This document shows, one piece after another, positions 15,301-25,806 of a stretch of DNA of 64,000 nucleotides (position 1 is its first letter; every line of letters starts with the position of its first letter). This DNA comes from Anoplolepis gracilipes. Lineage: Eukaryota; Arthropoda; Insecta; Hymenoptera; Formicidae. Both the position numbers and the translations under genes were made by a program. The notes below the pieces were generated by a model, which saw only the letters and a program-made list of their open reading frames with translations, was not told the DNA's origin and ran no database searches. The DNA is taken from contig NC_132974.1 in assembly GCF_047496725.1 (NCBI RefSeq), positions 2,549,501 to 2,613,500 of the forward strand. Direction: 5' to 3'.

Positions 15301-15994
15301 ATGCGTTATGATGAAATAATATTCTTGTAGTAATTGTCAATCTATGCTTCCTGCAACGGGTGCTCCAGTTTCTAGACATAGAACTAGCAAAATGAAAGAG
15401 ATGTTTGATGAATACGTACGTACGCGCACACGAGAAAACTGGAAATTCTGGATTGTATCCTTTTTTTCTCTGACATTGCATTTCAAAAAGTCAGCTCGAA
15501 GTAAAATATACAAAATATATGTATAAAACTCTAAAGGATTATCTTCCTTAATAAGATAATCAGTTCAGTGCATTGTTGGAACCACTAATGCTATCCTTCA
15601 ATGCTTCAGTCTCGACTGCGAGTATCGAAGATTTATATAGAAGTACAATATTGTGGGTAGAGCAACATTGCTCGCTCGTCGATCTCAGACCAGGTTTGTA
15701 TGTAGGATGAGACACCTAAAAAGATACACATATTTTATAACACATACTTTTAGATATTTTATTTTAGATAAAAAAAATAAAATAAAAATAAAAAGAATAA
15801 AATAATACAAAATAATTAATAAATCCATACGGCAAATGTTTTTATACATCTTAATTAAAGTATCGTTTTCAGCTGTTCTGAATTCTCTAAGGAATTTGTC
15901 TACTGCCACTGATATTTTATCAAATCCGGGTCGTCTTCCCGAGGAAGCACTCGCGGCAGTTAATCGGACGGATCGTCGACGATCCACGCAGTGA
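9355..15994 (+). CDS. Mondo: Mondo / MLX-interacting protein (bHLHZip glucose-sensing transcription factor), 5' partial
   Basis: Exons with phase-consistent junctions: 9355-9461, 10913-10986, 11462-11587, 11974-12187, 12480-12575, 12672-12942, 13032-13596, 13677-13859, 14198-14342, 14519-14619, 14702-15165, 15331-15454, 15564-15693, 15873-15994 (about 906 codons). The first exons encode the Mondo conserved region (KWNRFKGIRLRWKDKIRLNN, then VCQFASPLD and EGKYWKRK). Exon 4 carries DTLFSTISSNQP...FPDPREI. The middle is Gln/Ser-rich and probably disordered. Exon 11 holds the bHLH: basic region with H, E and R contacts in HIHAEQKRRYNIK, then helix-loop-helix and leucine zipper. The end (LPATGAPVSRHR...MFDEYVRTRT...NWKFWI...WVEQHCSL) is the C-terminal dimerisation and cytoplasmic-retention domain. 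In animals the protein pairs with Mlx, shuttles from cytoplasm to nucleus in response to hexose phosphates and activates E-box-type carbohydrate response elements. The 5' coding exons are not visible. Confidence 0.93.
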
Positions 15995-18075
15995 TCAGTG
16001 CGCAAATTCTTGTTATAATCTGTTTGTATAAAAACGTTCAAGGTTTAGATATATATACAAATGTAAGGGATGATAGTTACCGTATAGCTTAAATTATAGT
16101 CTATGCAAAACAAATAATGAAAAAGTTTGTTATTTGATAATAACAGAAATGCAAACGAAGAAATAAGAGTAAATGCAATTCCTCTTTTTACGATTATATT
16201 GAAATTATAAAATTTATTATAGAATAATATCTGATATAAAGTGTTTTATATATCACAAATTTAAATAAAATATATGCATAATATACATATTATATGTATA
16301 TTATGCAGTATATTTTTTTCGATAAAAAAATTAATTGTTTTGTCTTTTTCTTACATTTATTTGTATAATAGTATAAAATTGCATAAAAAACGTAATTCTA
16401 ACGTAGTTCTAATAATAAAAAAACATTTTTTTTAATTATAAAAAATTACTTGTAGTGAAAAGAAGACTACTTATATGTTTATATCTAATTGTCCAATAAT
16501 TAATGATAAATTAATAATAATGACAGGAACAAATATTTACGTTATAAATTTTTTTATTATGAAGAAACATATTTCACTATTTTGAGAAATATCCAGCTGA
16601 TATAAAAACAATAAATACGATCATTAAATTATGGAAATTTATAAATTAAAATTTTTACTGTTATAAAATAATAATTGGAAAAAGAAGAGATTTTAATAAC
16701 TTTATCTTTTTTTTTAATTGTTAAATAAATATATATTATATATAATATATATATTATAATATTAATTATATAATATATATATTATCACACAATTAATTAA
16801 AAATTATTAAACACAATGTAATTATTAAATCATTACAAATTGTACTATTAATAAAAATAGTTTAGAATCAATGCATTTCTTTGTGGAATTTGTGTGAAAG
16901 TTAAATAACATTAAAAATAATGGGATCAATGCCATAAATCATATCATTTTTTTAATAAACCAATAAAAAATGATTCAAGAATTGAAAAAAACAATTTTTG
17001 CGAAAGGAAGAGTAAGGAGAAATAAAATGCAAATATCTTTCTTAATATGAATTATCAATTATTTGATAAACACATTGCTATGGAATTATAAAATTTATTT
17101 TAGAAGGAGATATATATATACTTTATAAAAAATCAATGATTATATAGATAATATAAAAAGGGGATTGCTTACAAATTGCATACGTTTGCACTGTTATGTA
17201 ATATGAGATCTTTATTATGAAAATTCGTGATGTACAAATCATTTGCAAAAAAATTTGAATACTGAATATAGTTTAAGCTACAAAAGAGGCTTCTGTATAT
17301 TGTAGTACTTTTTTTTTGTTAATGTAAATGTATATAGGTAAATTTATAATTCCACAGATAAGAGAATAAAACAGTTAATAATCTGAAAATTAAATTCTTT
17401 AATTTGACATTTTATTGTGTACTTTGTGGTTTCATTTTAGATTGTACAGGAATTTTTCTTTTTTTTCTTTTTCTTTTACAAAATGCAATATATAGAAGCC
17501 TTCTCACACAGACACACACACATTGTGTATGTACATGATAAGTGATAAATAATGTAAGTGAACTCGTCGAAAAGGGATGTTCTTTTGTACAATATGTATC
17601 ATAAAGATTCACATGTTATTATTCCAATGTTATAACAACATGAAGAAATCTAAACTATTGTATTTTATTTTTTCTATACCTGTAGCACATTCATTACTTT
17701 TAACTATTATAAATAACAAACAATTTTATATACACATATATAGTGAATGAAACATATTTCTGAGTCAGTCTACATAAACAATGAAAAATTTGAAAGGTTT
17801 CTTTTTTATACTACACAATAATTTGACAATTAATCTTTATTTTTAATTTAAACAAATACAATAATGCAACAGTAAATTTAATTAACATTTAGGAATTTCT
17901 TATAAAGAAAACCAACGTCAGAAAAATTATGAGTAACATTAAAAGTAATGCAAATTATAATTTACAATTGTTAGTCTTTAAACACATCATGGAGCGACAT
18001 TTAATGTTGTTATATAAAAATATTGTTCAGTAATTGTGTTTTTACTATGAAAAATTAATAATTAATTTTAAATAA
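15995..18075. other. AT-rich convergent spacer (3' ends of Mondo and RPAIN)
   Basis: Two genes converge on this 2.1 kb: Mondo from the left and RPAIN from the right. The sequence is very AT-rich, with dense (TA) palindromic runs around 16725-16790. No convincing ORF or RNA gene was seen. It should contain the 3' UTRs of both genes. Confidence 0.6.
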
Positions 18076-19245
18076 TTAACAAATTAATCCTAAAGCAGAA
18101 CAATCATGACATACCAGATATAAATCATAATTACAATTGTTAGGTATTGTCATGAACTTTGGCACTTTGACACAGTTGACTGCATGAACTTTTACGGTTT
18201 CATTAATCAAATGTTTCACTTCTTGAATGGTACGACCAATTAATTTTAATTCACAAGTTGTACAACTTACATTATTACATTCTTCTTTTAATATAGCTTT
18301 CTGACATATAGGACAGAACACTTCTCTCTCCTCATTATCAATGTACATTACATAAGCTTCGATCTCGTCTTTTGAAAATTTCTCATATTCTTGAAGTATC
18401 CATTCTTCTGTATATTAATAATTTATAATATTAAATACTTTTTGCCAATTTTGTTATTACAAACAGCAAATTACTGATAATTATTACAAATTACTGAAAT
18501 TTAATATTGATCAAACCTTCTTCATGAACAATTTCATTTTCCAATTCAATTGCCTCTTCCTGATTTAAAGGTTCATCAATCTCTTTGAATCTAAAACTTT
18601 TGCCACCATCATTTGATGTTCCCAGGTTCTTAAATTCTTGACGTATTATTTCTGTCAATGTATCCTGCGTATGTATAGAATCGAGTTGCAAACCAAATCT
18701 ACGTCTGTTGAATAATTGATCTCGCCTTTCTTGCATTCTCTGACGGCATTTCTGAAAACAAATCGAGACAGGAGTATCTAGCAAAATACAAAGACAAAAC
18801 CTTACATATACAAAAATGTCAAAAAATTATTTTTCTATAAATCTTTTAATTATAATTTTTTTTAATTAATAAAGTAAAGGCTCTCAATATTATAATAATA
18901 CAAAAGAATTATTCGCAACTGTTTATAATGATAATATAAACAGAATTTTTTTTTCTTTTGTAGATATATAGAGTACAAAGACTTAACCAACTAATGTTAT
19001 TCAAGATAATTTCAAATATTGAGGTAAAAACACTGATATAAGAAATATTTTATCCATGTAAGAATATTTTTTTTAAAATGTATTGCACTGTTTTTTAGTT
19101 TATTATCTGAAAATTTTTAAAACACAAAATAACACATTTAGTTTCTAACCTCTCGCAAAACCTCCTGTAACTTGGGTGAACCGTGTCTAATTTTATTTAC
19201 ATAATCTCTGCTTTTTAATTTTGATGTCGTACGACTGAACGCCAT
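18076..19245 (-). CDS. RPAIN: RPA-interacting protein (RPAIN/RIP-alpha), nuclear import adaptor for replication protein A
   Basis: Three exons on the minus strand, 19150-19245, 18517-18751 and 18076-18407, give 220 residues (the human protein is about the same length). The N-terminus (MAFSRTTSKLKSRDYVNKIR) is basic. The middle carries the acidic LENEIVHEE segment. The C-terminal third is a cysteine-rich zinc-binding domain: C142-P-I-C145, C154, C159-T-T-C162, and later VNC and LVCHDC near the end. In vertebrates this family binds RPA70 and carries RPA into the nucleus through importin beta. The start is the only ATG before the first splice donor and fits the family N-terminus. It lies about 0.8 kb downstream of ACP on the same strand. 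Confidence 0.88.
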
Positions 19246-19779
19246 GACTTTTCACCTCTTCGAAATGAAATTAAATTATACAACAAATTTGCTTCTCATC
19301 AAGAGAGAAACGTCAAATTCACTTTCGGCGCACCACAATATTTCTTACTTCTCACGCATGCGCAATTTTACAAATCTGTTAGAAGACTACAGGGCAAGAA
19401 ACCTCTTGAGAGGAATACATTCGAAAATTCTAAATTCTATCCGAGAAAATGCAATTAAAAATTTGTAAAACAAAACGTAGCCAAGTATATATTTAAGCAA
19501 ATAAAATTCAATATAGCACTATTAAGATATAATTATACATAATTTGAAATCCCTAACTTTTTTTAAGTAATGGAATTGAAATATATATTTCTGAAGAAAA
19601 CCGAAAGAAATAAGAAAAAATCTATATTATACTCTTTAATAAACTTAATTATAAAATAATGAATACATAATTAACTAGTTTTTTAAAAAATTCGAAGTTT
19701 TATATGTATATACATGTAATATTATTATAGTAAGAATGCTAACTATCATCAAATCACTAATAATAATCATAAATAAACC

Positions 19780-19837
<58 letters not shown>

Positions 19838-20046
19838 CTTTTTTTTATAGCTTACAATTCTTTGGGATATTCATGTAATAGAAATTCGATCTAACAATTG
19901 GCTTAAGTTTTATTCACATTATGATGAATTGTCTATATACAGAAAAAAACAATGACGGCAGCAAAGTAAGACGTTGATCTGTTATTTCCAATCGAAACAA
20001 CAACAGATGTTGACTAAACACGTACACACGAATAATATAAGGCATG
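19246..20046. other. RPAIN-ACP spacer
   Basis: This contains the RPAIN promoter (minus strand, reading left from about 19.3-19.45 kb) and the ACP 3' UTR. A long (TA)n tract is listed separately. No gene was recognised; a short plus-strand ORF at 19244-19468 looks like promoter sequence by chance. Confidence 0.5.
19789..19833. repeat. (TA)n microsatellite
   Basis: Uninterrupted TA dinucleotide tract of about 45 bp in the RPAIN-ACP spacer. Confidence 0.95.
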
Positions 20047-22063
20047 TTATTCGTACACGTCTTCTTTGTCTGCAACATAGCGCACTATATCCTTGGGTCT
20101 TAATAATCTCTGCGCATCCATGTCTGGAATTTCGAAACCAAATTCATCTTCCATCGCCATTATAATTTCCACATGGTCCAGAGAGTCTAACCCTAGGTCA
20201 TCTATAAAATGCGACTCCAAGCTCAGCTGAAAGGAAAATGAGAAAAATACAACATATTATTAAGATTTTATTGCATGTATAGGCTTCCTGCACAACTGAC
20301 ATGTCTTAAGAATCAATAAAACTGATTAAACTGAATATAGAAGAGAATAAATATTTAAATATGCATAAAATATTTTAAGAAAAAGTAACAGATAAATTTT
20401 CTTTTTTATCATATATTTTTTTTTTAATACGTGATAATTATTATATTGAATTAAGTATAATTAATAATAAAGATAGAGTTTATATCCACATGTCAGTATA
20501 TATGCAGACGCCACGATCAAGCAAGGTGTTAACCAACTATTCTGTTTTAAGAGCTACTTTTTAATTAAGATATTTCAAATTGCAATCATATATGAAAATT
20601 ATATCAACTATTATTTTTAACAGTGACAGACTATATGTATTTCAAAAGCCAATATGTTTGCATATATTATATTTAATTTATTATTATTGCTCTATTGATT
20701 AAATATATTGAGAATGTTGATCTCTGGTAGATACCTTCGCGGTTTCAACTTTGTCATAAAGTTTCAGAACCAAGAGCACCCGCTGACTGATAATGTCAAG
20801 GGTTAGCGGATCCTTATGACTGTAATGGCGTACCTGCTTGATGCGTGTGTCCCTTAAGCCCTGTAAAATTTTTCCCATAAAAAAATATACATATTTATGT
20901 AACCTTTTCTGCGACGTCTTCACTATAAGCAGCCACAGCTTTCAATACACGTTTTTCAATATCCTTAATCGATTTTGGTTTTGCTTTAACATCTTGACAA
21001 AATCCACGATTGCACTTCACCTGCATTTATCATAATTTAAATAATTTTGGTATTTTAATATTTATTTAGAAGATTATATCATACAAAAGCCTAATTTGGA
21101 TATGTATTTTTCATTAAAGATATTATAAAGCATTTCTTTATAAATAAATAATAATTTTTTGTAAATAAAAATCTGATTGCATATTATATCATAACAGAAT
21201 TACATACATAATGAAATTTTATTATAATTATTAGAAATATAATGATAGGTAGAATAAATAAGAATTTCAAATAGATTGCAATGTGTAAATAATAAAAATC
21301 AAATATATAAATTTAATAGTATTATTTAATAAATATTAAATCAAACATTATTCAAATTCTGAATGATTATATTAAGACAAGTAGTAGTGATTTAACAATG
21401 CTACTAAATGTAGGATTTAATTTCAAGTTTTAATCCTTTTATAGTTTTCTATTTGTAATTTCTAGAATATGTTTTCATAATATTCTTTTCATAATATTCA
21501 CATATATTTCGAGTATATAAATGTATTTGCATTCATAATCAGATCTAATCTGCATTTTCTTTCCATATTCTTTTTCCTATCTTTTCTCGATGTTTAAGTA
21601 TACACTTACTCTAGTCAAGAACGCAAGAAATGTAACATAATGTAAAATGCTGAATAAAATTGATTTTTTTTTACTGCAGGAATTTAAGGAAGCGCAACTA
21701 TAAAGCGGGCAAAAAGTCTATCGAATTTTGACAAAATTACACCAGAGCGATCGAGTCCGATATTGCAATCAATTCCTACGTCGCTGTATCTCGATAAAAA
21801 CGTTAGGTTCTCAGTTACATAATTTTACAAAACAACGCGTCGCGCAGAGATTCGCGTGGTGGAGGTTCGGATATTACGACTCGAGGACGATGTCCGTTTA
21901 CCTGCGGTGCAACGAGCGCGCTTCGCACGTTGCAATGCAACAACCTCTGCTCGCATCGTGTCTGAATAAACGTGCTGCTCGCGCAACGCAAGCGACCGCT
22001 GATCGACTTCCTGAGACAGCCGGCGTTTCTCGCCAACAAGCGAGCACACGTCAGAGATGCCAT
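20047..22063 (-). CDS. ND-ACP: Acyl carrier protein, mitochondrial (ND-ACP / NDUFAB1), main isoform
   Basis: Exons 21902-22063, 20735-20860 and 20047-20226 on the minus strand give 155 residues. Residues 1 to about 65 are an Arg/Ser/Ala-rich mitochondrial targeting sequence. The mature part contains RVLLVLKLYDKVETAK, then ESHFIDDLGLDSLDHVEIIM. Ser111 in the D-S-L motif is the 4'-phosphopantetheine attachment site, followed by MEDEFGFEIPD and a C-terminal DVYE as in the animal family. It carries acyl chains for mitochondrial fatty acid and lipoate synthesis, is a subunit of complex I, and binds LYR proteins of Fe-S assembly. All junctions are phase 0, and an alternative second exon is listed separately. 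The start ATG sits at the head of the targeting sequence in a CpG-rich region. Its upstream neighbour on the same strand is KIFBP, 0.9 kb away. Confidence 0.95.
20904..21020 (-). CDS. ND-ACP: Alternative (mutually exclusive) exon 2 of mitochondrial acyl carrier protein
   Basis: This is a 39-codon exon with its own acceptor (AAATGCAG before GTGAAGTGC) and donor (GAAAAG before GTTACA), phase 0 at both ends. It encodes a segment homologous to the main exon 2: KSIKDIEKRVLKAVAAYSED here against DPLTLDIISQRVLLVLKLYD in the exon at 20735-20860. Using it instead of the main exon gives a 152-residue protein that keeps the DSL phosphopantetheine serine (then Ser108). Drosophila mtacp1 is known to produce two isoforms by alternative splicing. 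The arrangement seen here (two homologous, adjacent, same-phase exons only 43 bp apart) is what mutually exclusive splicing would need. Expression is inferred. Confidence 0.85.
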
Positions 22064-22946
22064 TTTCAGTATACGACGAATGAACGAGAAATAACGACGG
22101 CGACGACCGACGACGACGATAACGAGACGTGGGGTTGGATCTGTTCTGGCAACAATACCGCCACCGCCGCGATCCTCCGGATATCCCACGAGTTACGAAT
22201 ATTAGCAGCACGTGGCGACATCTGCTCTCTTTTATCGTCCTTATCAGTCGAGAAACGGTGACGCGATAAAACGCGGTAAGTTTATACATTTTTATTTTTA
22301 AACGTCAAATGTCATTGTCTGTATAATGCAATATTGCGTAATTAGCATATGAAATAGTTTGAAATAAGTATATATAAAATTAACACGGAATTTATTATAA
22401 AAATTATTTATATAATCATATAAGCCACAGTTCATGAAGAATAAATTATTAAAAATAAGCACAAGTATCTATATATTTATATTACTATTATATCATTATT
22501 AATCAAACCTAAGTTTAAATATATGCTCGTTATCTAAAAATTCTAATAAATAAAAAAAAAATGCAGCTCTTATAGCATCTTAAATATATATCTTTAATAT
22601 ATGGCAATTGCAATTATGTGCAATTATGCGTTCCGATATTTACTGCCAGTACTGAAAATCTACAGTGTAAATTATAGATTTTCAATATTGACAATGAATA
22701 TCTCACAACGCAGGCTATGTATACAAACATAAATAATTATATTGTTTTTACGTTAGTATGTTGCGTATATGTATAACAAGTGAACATTTCAAAAATACAA
22801 TATATATTTGACAAATATATACTGCCTCACGCATTTTCAATCTTATTTAAAAATTATATCATCTGTTTCATACATAAGAAAAAATATAACAAAATATCTT
22901 TTTACATGTTAAAACAAATGTATTACAGAAAAAAAGATAAATAAAA
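22064..22946. other. ACP promoter / KIFBP 3' region
   Basis: The right-hand side of the ACP start (22064-22270) is CpG-rich and presumably the ACP promoter and 5' UTR. The rest is AT-rich and probably includes the KIFBP 3' UTR. No additional gene was seen; the plus-strand ORF across 21728-22261 is antisense shadow. Confidence 0.55.
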
Positions 22947-24752
22947 TTATTTATTCACCTGTTGTCTCAATCTATCTAACGTAAGCGGCAGTAGAGTGAC
23001 AAATTCTTTGGATAATTTTATAAATTCATATTTTTTAAATTCTTCTTGAATATCTGGATGCTTGTCATAATAATTAGCAACAAACGAATAAGCCTCGAGA
23101 CTCTTCTCTATGTTTTCTATCTTTTGTTCTAGGACGGAAGTTATGATCTTATTAAACAGTCTTCCAATGTGGAAGTAAGAGTACAATGCTTGATATAGTT
23201 CGCCGTTCGAGAAAGATGTAACGCCGTCATTGGATTCTCTCATCTCCAAAGAATTTACATAAAACTGGTAATGCTTTATGCTACTTTTCGCCAAGCGTTC
23301 GATCTTCGCTACCATTTGATTCGTCGGCTTTTCATTGAGCGCTTGCAAACGATCAATCTTTATATCCAATATTTCCGAATACGTTTCCGCCAATTCGAGC
23401 CAGATTTCTCGACAAATAACTCGGTAAAATCGTGGACTTAATCCCTGACTGACTTCCTCCAGCGTGTCTATCCGCCTTTTGTGCATCTTTGCTTGCCTGT
23501 CTTCATTTTCTTCATAGAATGCCAGATACTTGTATGCTTGAGACATGTCTTGCGCGATATGTGCATAATCCGACGCATGATTCTCGAAACTATAATACTG
23601 CTTTGCCTTATTTAGCCATTTCCGAACATTTAAAAACACTGGTCTGGCATCATCAAAATCCAATAGATATTTATCTGTGATTTCATTGGTAATTACTTCC
23701 AATTCTGGTTCTAAATCTACGAATTTTGGGTTCTCTGTACTTTCGTTCGCATGAGGGTATTTGCAAACCTCATTGGAAACTTCTACAAGTTTTGAATCGT
23801 TTGACTCGTCCTCCTCTTCAGCCTTCTTCATTAATCTTTCCTTAGACGTACTTAGAAGAGCAATACCATACTTTGCCCAACATCTAGCAATGTCTGCTGA
23901 TCTATGAAAGTAATTTTCGTATTCAGCACTCGTGTTCTCGCTCATTTCCTTTGTGTCCTTTGCTTTTAAGATCTCTGAGTATTTCTGTAATACACAGGAT
24001 GCTGCAGCTAAATGATGTCTTGCTTGTGGAAATCTGTCATTTTCTATAAAATATTGAGATATTGTTGCAGCATTTAAGGCCCACTCGACATGATCCAAAT
24101 CTTGCATTATTTTGCTTTGACTTAATTGTTTGCTCAGTGTTCTGTGACAATACAATGCAAAATTACACTTGTCATCTAACTCACGACACACTTGTGCTAA
24201 ATAATACAATGTTAATGTGTGAAGCTTCTCGAGAACATTCTTAGCAGATAAATCACCCTCTATCTCCTCAATACCCATGATGGTCACCATATGAACAGGA
24301 TCAAGTCGAACATCTTCTGTAAACTTAATGTATATACTTTCTGCTTGCTCTAAATAATCTTTAGCTTCCTGATACGAGCCCTGTTGTGCATAAACTATAC
24401 CCATTTGATTGTTGGCACTTATAGCTGGTAAAATGCCTTCAGGTGTCAGCTTGTATTCTTCCAACAGATTAATACATCTCATGAAATATTCTTTGGCAAT
24501 TTCCATATCTTGCATGTCAGTTTGTAAGATGCCTATATTTAAATGAGTTATCGCAATCATTACGGTGCAAAAAGTTTCTTTGGTAAGCACATCCAATATC
24601 TCCAATAAAATTTCCACAGCTTTACATTTCTTTTCGTAAAGTTGATTTGGATCACATTTTGCTTCATGTTCTTTCATCAATACCTGAACCTCTCGATACT
24701 TTTCTTTTACCCATGATCGTGGATAATCGGTTATTTCAAAACTGCTATCCAT
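22947..24752 (-). CDS. KIFBP: KIF-binding protein (KBP, formerly KIAA1279)
   Basis: A single uninterrupted ORF of 601 residues (human KBP is about 620). Family landmarks in order include HLNIGILQTDMQDMEIAKEY, AISANNQMGIVYAQQGSYQE, LYYLAQVCRELDD, EWALNAATISQYF, RCWAKYGIALL, KMHKRRIDTLE, KSSIKHYQFYVNSLE and SLEAYSFVANYYDKHP. The protein is a TPR-like alpha-helical solenoid. In animals it binds motor domains of a subset of kinesins, blocks their microtubule binding and is needed for axon growth. There is no signal peptide or membrane segment. It is first in a run of three minus-strand genes and faces away from TBC1D9, with which it shares a ~1 kb intergenic region. The start fits because ATG is followed by the family-like N-terminal helix and preceded by AT-rich noncoding sequence. 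Confidence 0.95.
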   Translation of the reverse strand: MDSSFEITDYPRSWVKEKYREVQVLMKEHEAKCDPNQLYEKKCKAVEILLEILDVLTKETFCTVMIAITHLNIGILQTDMQDMEIAKEYFMRCINLLEEYKLTPEGILPAISANNQMGIVYAQQGSYQEAKDYLEQAESIYIKFTEDVRLDPVHMVTIMGIEEIEGDLSAKNVLEKLHTLTLYYLAQVCRELDDKCNFALYCHRTLSKQLSQSKIMQDLDHVEWALNAATISQYFIENDRFPQARHHLAAASCVLQKYSEILKAKDTKEMSENTSAEYENYFHRSADIARCWAKYGIALLSTSKERLMKKAEEEDESNDSKLVEVSNEVCKYPHANESTENPKFVDLEPELEVITNEITDKYLLDFDDARPVFLNVRKWLNKAKQYYSFENHASDYAHIAQDMSQAYKYLAFYEENEDRQAKMHKRRIDTLEEVSQGLSPRFYRVICREIWLELAETYSEILDIKIDRLQALNEKPTNQMVAKIERLAKSSIKHYQFYVNSLEMRESNDGVTSFSNGELYQALYSYFHIGRLFNKIITSVLEQKIENIEKSLEAYSFVANYYDKHPDIQEEFKKYEFIKLSKEFVTLLPLTLDRLRQQVNK

Positions 24753-25806
24753 TTTATTATCAGATATAATTTAACCAAAAAATATCTTTCAATATTATAT
24801 ATCCTTTTTTTTGTCTTGAAATGCTCGATAAAATTAGAGATTTATATCCAGAATTTATTTTAAATTTATCTTAGAAATATTCAAGATAGCATAGATCAAT
24901 TATAATCATATTGTAGTGTCAGTGCCTAATAACAAAAATATAATTATGTACATTTAAAAATATTAAACATTTAAATATTATTTTATGAAACTATTAAAAA
25001 GCAATTAATAATTATCACATATAACCTTACCTAATCACAATTCGTATTCTTGTCTTATTAATAATAGGCAATTCAAAACACAAAATCCTCACAATGTCAT
25101 TGTAATAAAACACTTGCCCCGTTTTATTGTTTATACTCGTTTGCCTTCTCGAAATTTTTTTAGTGTTTTGTTGTTATAGGGGTGAAGTAAAGGTACATTG
25201 CATTTATCATACGAATTCGTCAGAGGTACCGATTGGCTGCTAATGCAGCGCTCCACACAAAATCTTGTCCCCAGAAAAAGCCACAAAATTTACATATTAA
25301 ATTTTTCTGAAAAATTTTCCAGTAATGTATTGTATTAATTTTACATTAATTAACAATTAGCCTATTGTTTTTAAAAATACCTACTTATACGATATTGTAT
25401 ATTTTGTAAAACTGCGATAGCTCTTATATTTGAAAATATGCCTTATATTGTCAAATTGCGTCAGAATTTTTTTGAGTATCGAAATTGTATTAAAATTTCA
25501 AGCGATATCAGTGACATCGATAACGGTATCTCCGCTTAGTGACATTTGGCCGTCGTCGCGTGGCGAGCGTGCATCTCACTCACTCGCGACTCGCGATCGC
25601 GAGTAGCAGTTCAGAGAGCAATTGATGACCGTCGTGCTGACAGAGAGAATCGGTCTGTCGTCGCGCAGTTTGTGTTTATCTCGCTGGCGAATATTTCTTT
25701 TCGTTCCGTCGCGTGACGAACGACATTTTACAAGGTCCCGGATAAAGTGCGCGTGCCGCGTTGTCTCGTCAGTGCCATATGTACTTCGTTGACAACGTTG
25801 GTCGAT
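24753..25806. promoter_or_regulatory. Divergent promoter region of KIFBP (-) and TBC1D9 (+)
   Basis: Head-to-head interval of about 1.05 kb. The right part (25540-25806) is CpG-rich and must include the TBC1D9 5' UTR. The left part is AT-rich and holds the KIFBP leader. No ORF there resembles a protein. Confidence 0.55.

Noticed and set aside
21728..22261. 177-residue plus-strand ORF
   Set aside because: Antisense to ACP exon 1 and its promoter; low-complexity Arg/Thr/Asp composition driven by CpG-rich DNA.
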